A DNA stretch of 64,000 nucleotides from Natronoflexus pectinivorans (lineage in GTDB: Bacteria; Bacteroidota; Bacteroidia; Bacteroidales; Marinilabiliaceae). The position numbers were made by a program, and so were the translations under genes. A model generated the notes under the pieces. It was not told the DNA's origin. It saw only the letters and a program-made list of their open reading frames with translations, and ran no database searches. The stretch lies in assembly GCF_004345615.1 (NCBI RefSeq), contig NZ_SLWK01000005.1, positions 235,536-299,535 on the forward strand, read 5' to 3'. Shown piece by piece: positions 52,335 through 62,129 of the stretch. Each line of letters opens with the position of its first letter. Position 1 is the first letter of the stretch.

Positions 52335-52789
52335 TGTATAAAAATTAGCTGGTTGTATAAAAATGCGAAAAATACTTATCAATGATCAGACCAAAAACTT
52401 TTTCATCCTGATTTTGTGATAAATAACAAATTTGAGAAGATTCAAGAAAATATGATAATTGTCTGTTTTTGAACAGGAGGTGTACGTTTACGAACAATTT
52501 GTAAAGATAAACCAGAATAAATTTCATTGCAACTATGCTCGTTAGATTTTAAAGAAAATTCCATTTAGAATTAATCCCAACCTATTTTAGAGGTTGTTGG
52601 TATGGCAGCATCACCTGATATTGGCGATTGATTGACCAAATATTTGACTACAGCCCCCTTTAATTTACAATTAATTCTTCCTTTGATGCAATCAGAAAAA
52701 TTATAGGAGAAGATTTTCAAACAGGACTATTAAATCTTTTTAAGTTTAAAAACCCTATAAACAGGATGTTTATAGTTAAAAAATCAGAA

Positions 52790-52813
52790 AATTGATGTCT
52801 TTGGACATCAATT
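52790..52813. promoter_or_regulatory. palindrome upstream of the pflB promoter, candidate operator
   Basis: Ten-base perfect arms AATTGATGTC / GACATCAATT with a four-base centre TTTG, 15 bp upstream of the pflB -7 element. It overlaps the expected -33 region, so a bound protein could control pfl expression. The arm TTGAT recalls FNR/CRP half sites, but the spacing does not match. The remaining 52383-52785 part of the gap shows nothing else. Confidence 0.4.
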
Positions 52814-52828
52814 ACAGAAATAAATCTC

Positions 52829-52836
52829 TATATTTG
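52829..52836 (+). promoter_or_regulatory. pflB -7 promoter element
   Basis: TATATTTG, a full TAnnTTTG match. It implies a leader of about 125 bases before the ATG at 52970. Confidence 0.5.
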
Positions 52837-52969
52837 CAATTGCAATCTCGAGATAGCAATAATTGATGCTTTATGAAATGTTCGTTTGATAACATTTTTT
52901 AAATCTTTAGTTTCTCAGTTTGCAATCAACAGAAAAACAACAACATTCAATCACCAAAAACCTAGTATC

Positions 52970-55183
52970 ATGTTTAAATCCGGCAATTGGGAAAAAGCGA
53001 TAGACGTTCGTGATTTTGTGCTGAAGAACGTTCGCCCCTACGACGGCGACTCACAATTTTTATGTGAAGCCAGTGAACGCACCAAACATTTATGGAACAT
53101 CTGCCTGGATGCCATTTCAAAAGAACGCGCCAACAACGGAGTTCTGGCAATCGACACCGAAACCGTTTCGGGAGTGACCTCGCACGGCCCCGGTTATATT
53201 GATAAAGATAATGAAATCATAGTTGGTCTTCAGACTGACATGCTTTTAAAGCGTGCCATGAAACCATATGGCGGAATTGCCGTGGTTGAAAAAGCATGCG
53301 AAGAGCATGGTGTTGAAGCATCAGAACGTGTAAAAGATATTTTCAACAATTATGCAAAAACCCATAATGATGGGGTTTTTGATGTATATACGCCTGAAAT
53401 TAGATTATACCGCTCTTTGGGTATTTTAACCGGTCTTCCTGATAATTACGCCCGTGGACGCATCATTGGTGACTACCGTCGTCTGGCTCTTTACGGAACC
53501 GAAAGATTGATTCAGGCTAAAAAACTTGACATGTTATCACTGGTTGGCCCCATGACCGATGAACGCATCAGATTGAGGGAAGAGGTTGCTGAACAAATCA
53601 AAGCGCTTCACCAATTGAAAGAACTGGGTGATATTTACGGATTGGACTTGTCTCGTCCTGCAAAAACTGCACAAGAAGCTGTACAGTGGGTTTACATGGC
53701 CTACCTGGCTGCCGTTAAAGAACAAGACGGAGCGGCCATGTCTTTAGGAAATGTGAGTTCATTTCTGGATATATATATAGAAAAAGACATTGAGGAGGGA
53801 AAAATCACTGAAGAATATGCGCAGGAATTGGTTGACCAATTCGTGATGAAACTTCGGATGGTTCGCCACCTTCGCATGGAAGCATACAATGAAATTTTTG
53901 CCGGCGACCCAACATGGGTAACCGAAGCCATTGGCGGTAAATTGGCCGATGGACGTCACAAAGTGACCAAAACTTCGTTCCGTTTCCTTCAGACATTGTA
54001 CAACCTTGGGCCATCGCCCGAGCCAAACATGACCATCCTTTGGTCGCAGGATTTGCCCGAAGGATTCAAAAGATTTAGTGCCCAGGTTTCAATTGATACG
54101 TCATCCATTCAGTACGAAAATGATGACTTGATGCAATGTACCCGCAACAGCGATGACTACGGTATTGCCTGCTGCGTTTCGTTCCAGGAGATTGGAAAGC
54201 AGATTCAATTCTTTGGTGCTCGTACCAACCTGGCTAAAACTCTGTTGCTTGCCCTTAACGAGGGTCGCTGCGAACTGAGTGGCAAAAAAGTACTGAGCAA
54301 CATCCCAAAGCTACAGTCTGACACTTTGGAACTGGGTGAAGTGATGGATAATTTCAAATTGGCCATGAAAGAAGTGGCAAGAGTTTACAATGAGTCCATG
54401 AACATCATCCACTACATGCATGATAAGTATTACTACGAAAAAATGCAGATGGCTTTGGTGGATACCAACCCAAAAATCAATCTGGCATACGGAGGAGCTG
54501 GTTTGAGTATCGTTGCCGATTCACTATCTGCCATTAAACATGCAAAAGTTACTGCTATTCGTAACGAAGAGGGACTTACCACCGACTTTAAAATCGAAGG
54601 CGATTTCCCTTGTTATGGAAATGATGACGACCGCGTGGATATTTTTGCTAAGCAGATTCCTTCCTATTTTAACGGTTTGCTTAAAGAACTGAAAACCTAC
54701 AAAAACGCGGAGCCAACGCTTTCAATATTGACCATTACCTCAAACGTGGTATATGGACAAAAAACAGGCGCAACACCTGACGGAAGAGCGCTTGGAGTAC
54801 CTTTCGCCCCCGGAGCAAACCCTATGCACGGACGCGACAAAAGCGGAGCAATTGCATCTTTGAGTTCGGTTTCGAAAATTGATTACCGAGACTCTTTGGA
54901 CGGCATCTCCAACACCTTTAGCATTGTTCCAAAAACGCTTGGTGCCACACAGGATCAGCGTACTGAAAACCTGGCTTCCATTATGGATGGTTATTTTGCC
55001 AAAGATGCCCATCACCTCAATGTGAACGTGATGAACCGTGAAATGCTTGCCGATGCTATGGAAAATCCTGAAAAATATCCTCAGTTGACCATCCGTGTAT
55101 CAGGTTATGCCGTGAATTTTGTAAGACTAACAAGAGCCCAGCAACAAGATGTTATTGCAAGAAGTTTCTTCGAAACCGTATAA
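52970..55183 (+). CDS. pflB: pyruvate formate-lyase (formate C-acetyltransferase)
   Basis: A 737-residue glycyl-radical enzyme that splits pyruvate plus CoA into acetyl-CoA and formate without oxygen. The active-site pair is C401-C402 ([12 protein letters not shown]), and the radical site is G712 in RVSGYAVNF near the C-terminus. The start [16 protein letters not shown] at 52970 fits the family length; the longer frame from 52886 adds a non-conserved stretch. It is followed at once by the activase and a formate channel, so the three form one operon for anaerobic mixed-acid fermentation. Confidence 0.96.
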   Translation: MFKSGNWEKAIDVRDFVLKNVRPYDGDSQFLCEASERTKHLWNICLDAISKERANNGVLAIDTETVSGVTSHGPGYIDKDNEIIVGLQTDMLLKRAMKPYGGIAVVEKACEEHGVEASERVKDIFNNYAKTHNDGVFDVYTPEIRLYRSLGILTGLPDNYARGRIIGDYRRLALYGTERLIQAKKLDMLSLVGPMTDERIRLREEVAEQIKALHQLKELGDIYGLDLSRPAKTAQEAVQWVYMAYLAAVKEQDGAAMSLGNVSSFLDIYIEKDIEEGKITEEYAQELVDQFVMKLRMVRHLRMEAYNEIFAGDPTWVTEAIGGKLADGRHKVTKTSFRFLQTLYNLGPSPEPNMTILWSQDLPEGFKRFSAQVSIDTSSIQYENDDLMQCTRNSDDYGIACCVSFQEIGKQIQFFGARTNLAKTLLLALNEGRCELSGKKVLSNIPKLQSDTLELGEVMDNFKLAMKEVARVYNESMNIIHYMHDKYYYEKMQMALVDTNPKINLAYGGAGLSIVADSLSAIKHAKVTAIRNEEGLTTDFKIEGDFPCYGNDDDRVDIFAKQIPSYFNGLLKELKTYKNAEPTLSILTITSNVVYGQKTGATPDGRALGVPFAPGANPMHGRDKSGAIASLSSVSKIDYRDSLDGISNTFSIVPKTLGATQDQRTENLASIMDGYFAKDAHHLNVNVMNREMLADAMENPEKYPQLTIRVSGYAVNFVRLTRAQQQDVIARSFFETV

Positions 55184-55964
55184 GAGGGTACAAACCCACG
55201 CAGCCTGCACAAGCAGGCCGCGTGTGGCGCCTGCCCCAAAACTGAGAGTTCATTCCGTTGAATCTCTGGGAACTTATGATGGGCCCGGTATTCGGTTGGT
55301 TATTTTCCTTCAGGGATGTAATCTCAAATGTTTATATTGCGCCAATCCCGATACCATTGAGTTTGGAGGAGGCACCGAATATGAGTTAGACAGTCTTGTT
55401 CAAATGGCTCAACGCCAACGTCCTTTTTTCGGAAAAAAAGGAGGAGTTACCGTTTCAGGTGGTGAACCTTTGATGCAGGCAAGAGATTTGGTTCCTTTCT
55501 TTCAGAAACTACAAAAAGAGGGACTACACACTTGTATTGATACCAACGGAACCATTTTAAACAACAACTCCAAAGAGTTGTTGAAACATACAGATTTGGT
55601 GTTGCTGGACATCAAGCACATCGACAGCCAAAAACATCTTAAACTTACCGGAAAGCAGAACGACCGCACATTGGCTTTTGCTGAATACCTGGCATCTGAA
55701 AACATCCCCACATGGATAAGATATGTTTTGGTGCCCGGATACTCCGATGATGAAGAGGATTTGCATAAAATGGGACAGTTTCTTGCAAATAAGGGAAACA
55801 TCGAGAAATTGGAAATTCAGCCTTATCACAAACTTGGCGAACACAAATATGAATCGCTGGGATGGAAATACCAACTAACAGACGTTCCGTCTAATACAGA
55901 AGCACAACTTCTAAAAGCCAAAACCATTTTTGAACAGTATGTAAAAGAAGTGGTGATAAACTAG
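55149..55964 (+). CDS. pflA: pyruvate formate-lyase activating enzyme
   Basis: A radical-SAM enzyme that abstracts a hydrogen from the PflB glycine. The CxxxCxxC motif is CNLKCLYC, followed by ANPDT as in PflA, with [11 protein letters not shown] and the [17 protein letters not shown]-terminal part. The ATG at 55149 overlaps pflB by 35 bases and gives 271 residues. The family usually starts at [19 protein letters not shown], which here follows a GTG at 55224 (about 246 residues). Either start is possible. Confidence 0.93.
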   Translation: MLLQEVSSKPYKRVQTHAACTSRPRVAPAPKLRVHSVESLGTYDGPGIRLVIFLQGCNLKCLYCANPDTIEFGGGTEYELDSLVQMAQRQRPFFGKKGGVTVSGGEPLMQARDLVPFFQKLQKEGLHTCIDTNGTILNNNSKELLKHTDLVLLDIKHIDSQKHLKLTGKQNDRTLAFAEYLASENIPTWIRYVLVPGYSDDEEDLHKMGQFLANKGNIEKLEIQPYHKLGEHKYESLGWKYQLTDVPSNTEAQLLKAKTIFEQYVKEVVIN

Positions 55965-56123
55965 GCACTTTTAAGTTCAAAATCATACTTTTGCGGATTG
56001 GATTGCGGGGCAGAAACAGGATAGATTCATCAGAGGGAAAAGATTTTTTGACATCTGAGTCTCTGTCATTTTTTCGATCTATCTAATTTTCATATATCAA
56101 AAACGCTTAAAGACAAAATTGAA

Positions 56124-56906
56124 ATGTCTTATTTTACTTCAAAGGAGATTCTGGCTGAAGTTTACGATGCTGCTTTTAAGCGGAGTAACTCTCCCGTTTC
56201 AAAAACCATTGTTCTTTCATTTTTAGCAGGTGCCTACATTGCATTTGGCGGACTGCTTTCTATTTCTATTGCGGGTGGCATGCCCGAAATAGCTGCACAA
56301 AATCCCGGCATACAAAAATTTGCAATGGGAGCAGTTTTCCCCTTGGGACTGATGCTTTGTGTGATAGCAGGTGCCGACCTGTTTACCGGAAACACAGCCT
56401 ATTTCATTCCCCCCGTGGCATCCGGAAAGATCTCGGTTAAAGCCATGTTTAAAAACTGGGGAATTGTTTATGTGGGAAATTTCATTGGCTCTGTTTTCGT
56501 TGCCTGGGCATTGGCTTATCATACCGGCATTTTTCAAAGTGAACCATGGCTGGGATTCTTGCACGGAATTGCTGATTATAAAACTTCTGCCACGTTTACT
56601 TCTGTTTTTGTAAAAGGGATTGGAGCCAACTGGCTGGTGACATTGGCGGTTTGGACCGCCTTTGCCGCTCGTGATATTCCCGGAAAGATAATGGCCATTT
56701 GGTTTCCGATCATGGCGTTCGTTGCCATGGGGTTTGAACACAGTGTGGCCAACATGTTCTATATTCCGGCAGCCATCTTTCATGGAGCTGATATTACCTG
56801 GGGAGAATTCATTACCAGCAACCTGATTCCTGCTACACTTGGCAACATCGTTGGTGGTTCATTCTTTACCGGAACACTTTATTGGTTTGTTTATGATAGG
56901 GAGTAA
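56124..56906 (+). CDS. focA: formate/nitrite channel, FocA family
   Basis: A 260-residue FNT-family membrane protein with six helices. The conserved motifs are GALYIAFGGLLSI-like (SFLAGAYIAFGGL near 33-45), CVIAGADLFTGNTAYF near 80-95, KNWGIVYVGNFIGS near 112-125 and MGFEHSVANMFYIP (FEHSVANM signature). It exports or imports formate made by PflB. It lies 160 bp after pflA on the same strand, and a terminator follows after a low-complexity spacer. Confidence 0.94.
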   Translation: MSYFTSKEILAEVYDAAFKRSNSPVSKTIVLSFLAGAYIAFGGLLSISIAGGMPEIAAQNPGIQKFAMGAVFPLGLMLCVIAGADLFTGNTAYFIPPVASGKISVKAMFKNWGIVYVGNFIGSVFVAWALAYHTGIFQSEPWLGFLHGIADYKTSATFTSVFVKGIGANWLVTLAVWTAFAARDIPGKIMAIWFPIMAFVAMGFEHSVANMFYIPAAIFHGADITWGEFITSNLIPATLGNIVGGSFFTGTLYWFVYDRE

Positions 56907-56919
56907 AGGGACGAAAGGT

Positions 56920-57040
56920 GGGAAGGTAAGATGGTAATAAGGTGAAAAGGTTATTTGTTAATGGTTTATTGTTCAGGGTTTGAAGTTAACGATGGGAAAA
57001 CATTGAAACTAAAACTTCAAACTTCAAACATTGAAACTAA
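56920..57040. repeat. third degenerate GGTTTATTG / CTTCAAAC low-complexity spacer
   Basis: Loose repeats of AAGGTG, GGTTTATTG, AAACTTCAAA and ATTGAAACTAA words, including ATTGAAACTAAAACTTCAAA and a nearby second ATTGAAACTAA. The style resembles 5502-5591 and 6201-6273. Confidence 0.45.
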
Positions 57041-57045
57041 AAATA

Positions 57046-57079
57046 AAAAAGGCGCAAAGCATAAACTTTGCGCCTTTTT
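57046..57079. terminator. bidirectional terminator between focA and the M16 gene
   Basis: Fourteen-base perfect arms AAAAAGGCGCAAAG / CTTTGCGCCTTTTT with a six-base loop and T-runs on both strands, between convergent genes. Confidence 0.85.
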
Positions 57080-57097
57080 GTCTTTGCGTTTGTGATG

Positions 57098-59155
57098 CTA
57101 TAAAGCAAAAACTTCATCATCAATTCCGGTGTTCACTTCAATGGAATCAATGGTTATATCAAATGTTTGTGGTCCGGCGGTTTGTCGCATAACGGACGGG
57201 AATTTAACACCATTAACCTCTTTGTAATCTATAAAAACAGAGATAACAGTCCCCTGCATACCAGTGCTCACTTCTCTCAATTTTAAGCCGGTTTCCACGC
57301 TGTAGTAAAGACTCTTGGTGTTTTCTCCATTGCTCAACACATTGATTCGGAAGGCTTCCATTCCTTCAACGTTTTCCACTCCCACCAGCTCAATTTCAGC
57401 ATCGGGCTTTAAAAGTGCCTGTTCTGCAAACAAGGCTGATGCTTTCTTCATCTCTTCGAGCATCTCACCTTCCAGGCGCTGTTCTCCCATTGGGGATACA
57501 ATCAGTCCGTTTTCACCATCAAACACCTGTTTTGTAACAACATTTCCACCCATCAAGGTTTCCACCAACATTTTATTTGGCGCTTTTTGTTGGGTTATCA
57601 TATTTAACTGCATACCCTGAATTGTAAAACTGGCATGCATTTTCACATCTTCTACGGCATTCACCGCATCATGGCCTCCAATGGCTTCCAAATAACGCTC
57701 AATGACTTCAACCGCATTGACGTCTGTCACTTCTCGGGGGCCGGTTACAACATCCCCATAAAAATCATATTGAACCACCTCACCAGTTGGCGAAAATTTG
57801 CTTAACGGCTCCCGGATTTTATCGGCTTCTCCAACAGCAAGTATGATCACGTGATCGGGATGCAGATATTTATTAGCCATGGCTTTGATGTCCTGTGGGG
57901 TAACTGCAGCCACTTTTTCCAGATAAGTACGGTAATAATCAGAAGGGAGATTATAACGTTCAATGTTGAGGGCAAAACGTGCCACGGTTTGAGGATCTTC
58001 AAGGGAACGGGAGAAACTTCCGGTGAGAACATTTTTCATCAAATCCAGCTCCTCCTCACTCACCAACTCTTTGCGCATTCTGGTCATTTCATGTAAAATC
58101 TCATAAACAGCACTGTCGGTAACCGAAGTGCGCACCTCTGTAGAAGCGGTAAAGTGACCGATTCTTTTGTCGGTGCTCAAACGGGAGTATGCACCATAGG
58201 TAAACGCTTTATCTTCCCGCAGGTTTTGAAATAAGCGTGCGTTAAAGGAGCCGCCACCCAAAATCTGATTCATCAGCGATGCTTTAATGGCATCGGGATG
58301 ACCAGGGGTTAAGTTTACTGTATGCGTTACATTAATGGTGGACTGGTTGGCTCCCTCCCTGTTGGCAATGGCAACTTTAGGTTGCTCATATTTTGCAGGA
58401 TCATCATATTGGTGCGTAGGAACATCTCCTTTTTTCCATTTTCCAAAGTATTTTTTTGCTTGCTTTTTTGCCTCTTTCAGGGAAATGTCACCAACAATTA
58501 CCAGATACCCCACATTGGGTCGGAAATAGGTTTTATGGTAATCCTTTAAAAGATCCACCGTGATGTTTTCCAGGGTCTCCTCAGATACCAATTCTCCGTA
58601 TGGGTCATTTTTTCCAAAGCGCAAAACATTGGCTACATTAGCAGCAATGGATCCCGCATCTGATTTATTGGCTTGCAATGCAGAACGCATCCTCAGGATG
58701 CTTCGATCCAGTTCTTCCTGTGGGAATGAGGGGTTCATAACCACGTCTGACATGATTTCAAGTAAAGTTTCACTGTGCTTTTTCAGCGAACGTGCATACA
58801 TGCCGTCTGAAAAGGTATTAAAAGTAGCACCTATAAAATCAATGGCTTCATCAATTTCACCTTTTGTACGATTGGCAGTGCCTGAGCGCATGAGCGAACC
58901 GGACAAAGAAATGTAACCTACAGCATCGCCTTCCACTATGGGATCGATTTCCAGGTTCAGACTATAAGCTACAAATGGGAGTCTGTTGTCTTCAACCACA
59001 AAAACCTGCAAACCATTGGATAGCTTAAACTTCTTGTACTCTCCTATATTGATCTGCGGAGCCGGACCGGCCGAGGGCGGAATGCTTCTGTCGAGCTGAG
59101 CTAGCAGCCCGGTGGTAAAACAAATTGTAAGAATGGATAATATGATCTTCTTCAT
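57098..59155 (-). CDS. M16 peptidase family protein without the zinc motif
   Basis: A 685-residue exported protein (signal peptide about 1-19) of the pitrilysin/insulinase fold. Where the active subunit has HxxEH it has none: the segment reads GDAVGYISLSGSLMRSGT. It keeps the R/Y-type region of the second M16 domain (QSTINVTHTVNLTPGHPD, LGGGSFNARLFQNLREDKAF). A C-terminal extra domain (about 500-685) resembles an outer-membrane lipoprotein-sorting-like beta domain. It is the second gene of an M16 pair and probably forms a heterodimer with the upstream active subunit. Confidence 0.9.
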   Translation of the reverse strand: MKKIILSILTICFTTGLLAQLDRSIPPSAGPAPQINIGEYKKFKLSNGLQVFVVEDNRLPFVAYSLNLEIDPIVEGDAVGYISLSGSLMRSGTANRTKGEIDEAIDFIGATFNTFSDGMYARSLKKHSETLLEIMSDVVMNPSFPQEELDRSILRMRSALQANKSDAGSIAANVANVLRFGKNDPYGELVSEETLENITVDLLKDYHKTYFRPNVGYLVIVGDISLKEAKKQAKKYFGKWKKGDVPTHQYDDPAKYEQPKVAIANREGANQSTINVTHTVNLTPGHPDAIKASLMNQILGGGSFNARLFQNLREDKAFTYGAYSRLSTDKRIGHFTASTEVRTSVTDSAVYEILHEMTRMRKELVSEEELDLMKNVLTGSFSRSLEDPQTVARFALNIERYNLPSDYYRTYLEKVAAVTPQDIKAMANKYLHPDHVIILAVGEADKIREPLSKFSPTGEVVQYDFYGDVVTGPREVTDVNAVEVIERYLEAIGGHDAVNAVEDVKMHASFTIQGMQLNMITQQKAPNKMLVETLMGGNVVTKQVFDGENGLIVSPMGEQRLEGEMLEEMKKASALFAEQALLKPDAEIELVGVENVEGMEAFRINVLSNGENTKSLYYSVETGLKLREVSTGMQGTVISVFIDYKEVNGVKFPSVMRQTAGPQTFDITIDSIEVNTGIDDEVFAL

Positions 59156-59172
59156 TGTATATCAATTTTCTA

Positions 59173-60498
59173 TTATCTTTTTGGTAAATAGTATAACACC
59201 ACGCGGTTATCGGAACGGAAATATTCTCTGGCAACTCTTTGAATATCCTCACGGGTTACTGCCATATACTTTTCCAATTCCTTATTGATGAGCGATGCAT
59301 CGCCAAAGTAAGTGTGATATGTGGCCAGATTATGAGCGCGCTCAGCAATTCTGGAATTCCCGCCAATGATATCGTTTTCAAACTGATTTCTCAGTTTTTG
59401 GAACTCCTCTTCGGGAATCAATTCGTTGCGAACCTTTTCAATCTCAATATTCATGGCCTCCTCCAAAACATGAGGTTCTATTCCCATATTGGCAAAAGCA
59501 TAAGTTAAGGTTACCGTTGGTTCATTGTAAGGCAGCGGAAAAGTTCCTACCTGAAGTGCCAACTCCTGATTATCTACAAGCTCCCTGAAAAATCTTGAAC
59601 TCTGCCCGGTTGACAGCAAAGTACCCAGCATATCGATGGCAAAGTAATCTTCGGTATTTAGAGCGGGCGTGCGGTATGCCTGCAGAACCAGAGGAATCTG
59701 CACATTATCGAATATGGTATCGCGCACCTCAGCTTTTAATGGAGGCTCAATGATGTTAGGTCGATAAATCTCTTCGGTTCTCGTAGGGATATCACCAAAA
59801 TACTTCTCAATAAGAGTACGTGTATCTTCTTTTACAATATCTCCGGCAATTACCAGAACAGCATTGTTTGGGACATAGAACATATCATAGAATTCCTGAA
59901 ACTCGTGGTCTTCAGCAGCCATGATGTGTTCAGGATCTCCAATGGTGGTCCACTGGTATGGATGTTTTGTGAATGCCCGTGCCATGGTTTCAATCAGAAT
60001 GGTTCCATATGGCCGGTTGTCATACATCTGTTTACGTTCCTCAATCACCACTTGTTTTTGGGTTTGGATTCCAACGGAATCAACCGATGCGTGGAGCATC
60101 CTTTCCGATTCCAGCCACAATCCAAGTTCAAGCTGGTTGGAAGGGAGAGTCTGAAAATAGTAGGTTCTGTCGGCAGAAGTGTTGGCATTGAGGGTTCCAC
60201 CTGCCATTTCTACAAACCTTGCATACTCGCCGCGGGGAATATGTTTGGTACCTTCGAACATCAAATGCTCAAAAAAGTGTGCAAACCCGGTTCTGTCCGG
60301 ACGCTCATGCTTGGAACCTACATCATACATTACAGCCACTGTTACAATAGGAGTGGCGTTGTCCTGATGTAAAATTACATGCAGGCCGTTGTCCAGGGTA
60401 AATTCCGAGAACTCAATCCTCCCGGATTGAGCATCCACCGGAAACATGGCGATGAACAAGCCAAGAAAAAACAGTAATAACTTTTTCGTTTGCTTCAT
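59173..60498 (-). CDS. M16 zinc peptidase, active subunit
   Basis: A 441-residue exported protease (signal peptide about 1-23). The inverted zinc motif HFFEH (H74, E77, H78 in GFAHFFEHLMFEGTKHIP) is intact, and a downstream Glu in the ERKQ region is the likely third ligand. It degrades peptides in the periplasm or at the surface. It is 17 bp upstream of the motif-less partner, and such pairs are common in Bacteroidota and Proteobacteria. Confidence 0.94.
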   Translation of the reverse strand: MKQTKKLLLFFLGLFIAMFPVDAQSGRIEFSEFTLDNGLHVILHQDNATPIVTVAVMYDVGSKHERPDRTGFAHFFEHLMFEGTKHIPRGEYARFVEMAGGTLNANTSADRTYYFQTLPSNQLELGLWLESERMLHASVDSVGIQTQKQVVIEERKQMYDNRPYGTILIETMARAFTKHPYQWTTIGDPEHIMAAEDHEFQEFYDMFYVPNNAVLVIAGDIVKEDTRTLIEKYFGDIPTRTEEIYRPNIIEPPLKAEVRDTIFDNVQIPLVLQAYRTPALNTEDYFAIDMLGTLLSTGQSSRFFRELVDNQELALQVGTFPLPYNEPTVTLTYAFANMGIEPHVLEEAMNIEIEKVRNELIPEEEFQKLRNQFENDIIGGNSRIAERAHNLATYHTYFGDASLINKELEKYMAVTREDIQRVAREYFRSDNRVVLYYLPKR

Positions 60499-60734
60499 GT
60501 TAAATAAAAATTTGTTTTAATAATTTGGTTGGGATATTCAAAATTTCCAAGTTTTCAGACTTGTAAAATTAAATCATTTGAAAATGGTTTTCAACCAGAA
60601 AATTGAACCTATGATGAAAGGGTTCTATAAAATGACAAAGGGGGAAAAAATCATGACAAATAGCAGGCCACCAATTGTTAAGTTCTATCTTTTAAATGTT
60701 TGAAAGCTGTAAACGATATTGAATTCAATAATAT

Positions 60735-60774
60735 GTGTTCGAAACCGAACATGTGCGTGCACGTATTCGGACAC
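60735..60774. promoter_or_regulatory. palindrome-rich segment upstream of the DUF6452 gene
   Basis: Contains TGTTCG-AAAC-CGAACA (60736-60751), the dyad GTGCGTGCAC (60753-60762), and an outer GTGTTCGAA / TTCGGACAC pair. It lies about 80 bp before the gene in the 355-bp divergent gap. Only this and the promoter at 60834 stand out in the gap. Confidence 0.4.
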
Positions 60775-60833
60775 ACTTTAACGCATCGAATAAAAACGTC
60801 ATGATGTAATAAGGCACTCTCTGATTTTATTTT

Positions 60834-60841
60834 TACTTTTG
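60834..60841 (+). promoter_or_regulatory. -7 promoter element of the DUF6452/DUF6048 pair
   Basis: TACTTTTG fits TAnnTTTG and lies only 12 bp before the ATG at 60854. That suggests a very short leader or a start at the second ATG, 60866. Confidence 0.45.
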
Positions 60842-60853
60842 CCATAGTCATTA

Positions 60854-61333
60854 ATGCAGAAATTCATGCTGAGACCATTTAAGTTTTTATTTATTATTCT
60901 ATTCGTTGCCATGATGCTTCCGGCATCATGCACGCAGGATCAAATCTGTTTGTCGAACCAAAGTGCCGTTCAGGTGGAATTGGTATCTTTTCATACTAAC
61001 AGAGATACTACTCTGGCCGGCACCACCATTTTTGGTCTTGATCGCTCCAGTGAAAGAATCTACGACAGCACCAGCGTATCGCGACTGTTTTTACCGCTCT
61101 CCTTTTCATCTGATACCACGGCCTTTGTAATTTCAAGCGACAATTATCTGGATACCATTTGGTTCAGGCATCAAAGTGAAATGGAGTACATTTCAAGAGA
61201 ATGTGGTTTTACGTTCAACTTTGAACTGGATACCATCTGGTTTACAAACACTTTTATCGATTCTGTTTCGATCATATACCCCCTGATTAATTATGGAGAA
61301 GATTTTCAGAATGTTCAAATATATATCTATTAG
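60854..61333 (+). CDS. DUF6452 family lipoprotein
   Basis: A 159-residue protein with a lipoprotein signal (C26 in MMLPASCTQDQIC). The body has the pattern DQICLSNQSAVQVELVSF, LPLSFSSDTTAFVI and IWFRHQSEMEYISRECGFTF, as I recall for the Bacteroidota DUF6452 family. Function is unknown. The promoter element at 60834 makes the second ATG at 60866 (MLRPFKFLFI) a credible alternative start. It overlaps the next gene by 41 bases. Confidence 0.75.
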   Translation: MQKFMLRPFKFLFIILFVAMMLPASCTQDQICLSNQSAVQVELVSFHTNRDTTLAGTTIFGLDRSSERIYDSTSVSRLFLPLSFSSDTTAFVISSDNYLDTIWFRHQSEMEYISRECGFTFNFELDTIWFTNTFIDSVSIIYPLINYGEDFQNVQIYIY

Positions 61334-61973
61334 TTTTTTCCTTTTGATTTCTACGGCCACAGCCGCACAAATCAACATGGAAAAGGTTCCCCGCGATCCA
61401 CAGGGATTTACCCTCGGCATTAATCTGGCAGGACCTTTTAACCGGATAATGGATAACGATCGTACAGGGATTTCTTTTCTTACTCGGATTAATGTGGCCG
61501 AGGATCTCTTTTTTCGTGGTGAAGCAGGCTTCGAAAATGTCAGTTTTAATCAGGATGCCTATTCATACGACTCAAACGGCACTTTTCTAAAAGCCGGGAT
61601 TGAGCTCAACTCACTTTCCAAGCGAGAGCCGGGAACACATGCCCATCTTTTGTTTGGTATTGCATACGGAATGGCCATACAAGAGCAAAGTGCGTCACGA
61701 TTTACCATTGAAAACAGTTACTGGCCGGACTTTGTTGATCGTGTAGGTTCTCACACTGTAAATACCCATTGGGTTGAACTATCGGGAGGCCCGAGGATAG
61801 AGGTTTTTCAAAACTTATACCTTGGCTGGAGCATTCACCTTCGGGTTTCTGTCTTACGCGACAATCCCGAAATGCTTAAGCCATACTACGTGCCCGGATT
61901 CGGAAATGGAGATAACAGACTCAACGGAGGTTTTTCTTATACCATTGAGTATCTGATTCCATGGAAGAAATGA
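61293..61973 (+). CDS. DUF6048 family outer-membrane protein
   Basis: A 226-residue exported protein (signal peptide about 1-24, MFKYISISFFLLISTATAAQ from the second ATG). Strands such as FTLGINLAGPFNRIMD, FFRGEAGFENVSFNQ and LGWSIHLRVSVLR suggest a small beta-barrel. It matches the DUF6048 family as I recall it, which usually sits right after DUF6452. Overlapping genes and the pairing imply a joint outer-membrane role, not yet known. A start at about 61311 would shorten the overlap. Confidence 0.72.
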   Translation: MEKIFRMFKYISISFFLLISTATAAQINMEKVPRDPQGFTLGINLAGPFNRIMDNDRTGISFLTRINVAEDLFFRGEAGFENVSFNQDAYSYDSNGTFLKAGIELNSLSKREPGTHAHLLFGIAYGMAIQEQSASRFTIENSYWPDFVDRVGSHTVNTHWVELSGGPRIEVFQNLYLGWSIHLRVSVLRDNPEMLKPYYVPGFGNGDNRLNGGFSYTIEYLIPWKK

Positions 61974-62129
61974 TTAACTAGTTTAAAAAAAGGATAAATA
62001 TATTGTATTGACAATGGATGAATCAATCTATTGCAGTAGAGATTATTTATATTAATTAACCCAATTTTACTAATTCAGGTGTCTATTATTTATTATAAAT
62101 GGCTCCCGAAGCCTCGAGAGCAGTTCTTT

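Noticed and set aside
52790..52813. FNR box (TTGAT-N4-ATCAA)
   Set aside because: The half sites are separated by ten bases, not four, so only a generic palindrome is supported.
57098..59155. Active M16 zinc protease
   Set aside because: No HxxEH motif is present in the expected place; only the upstream partner has it.
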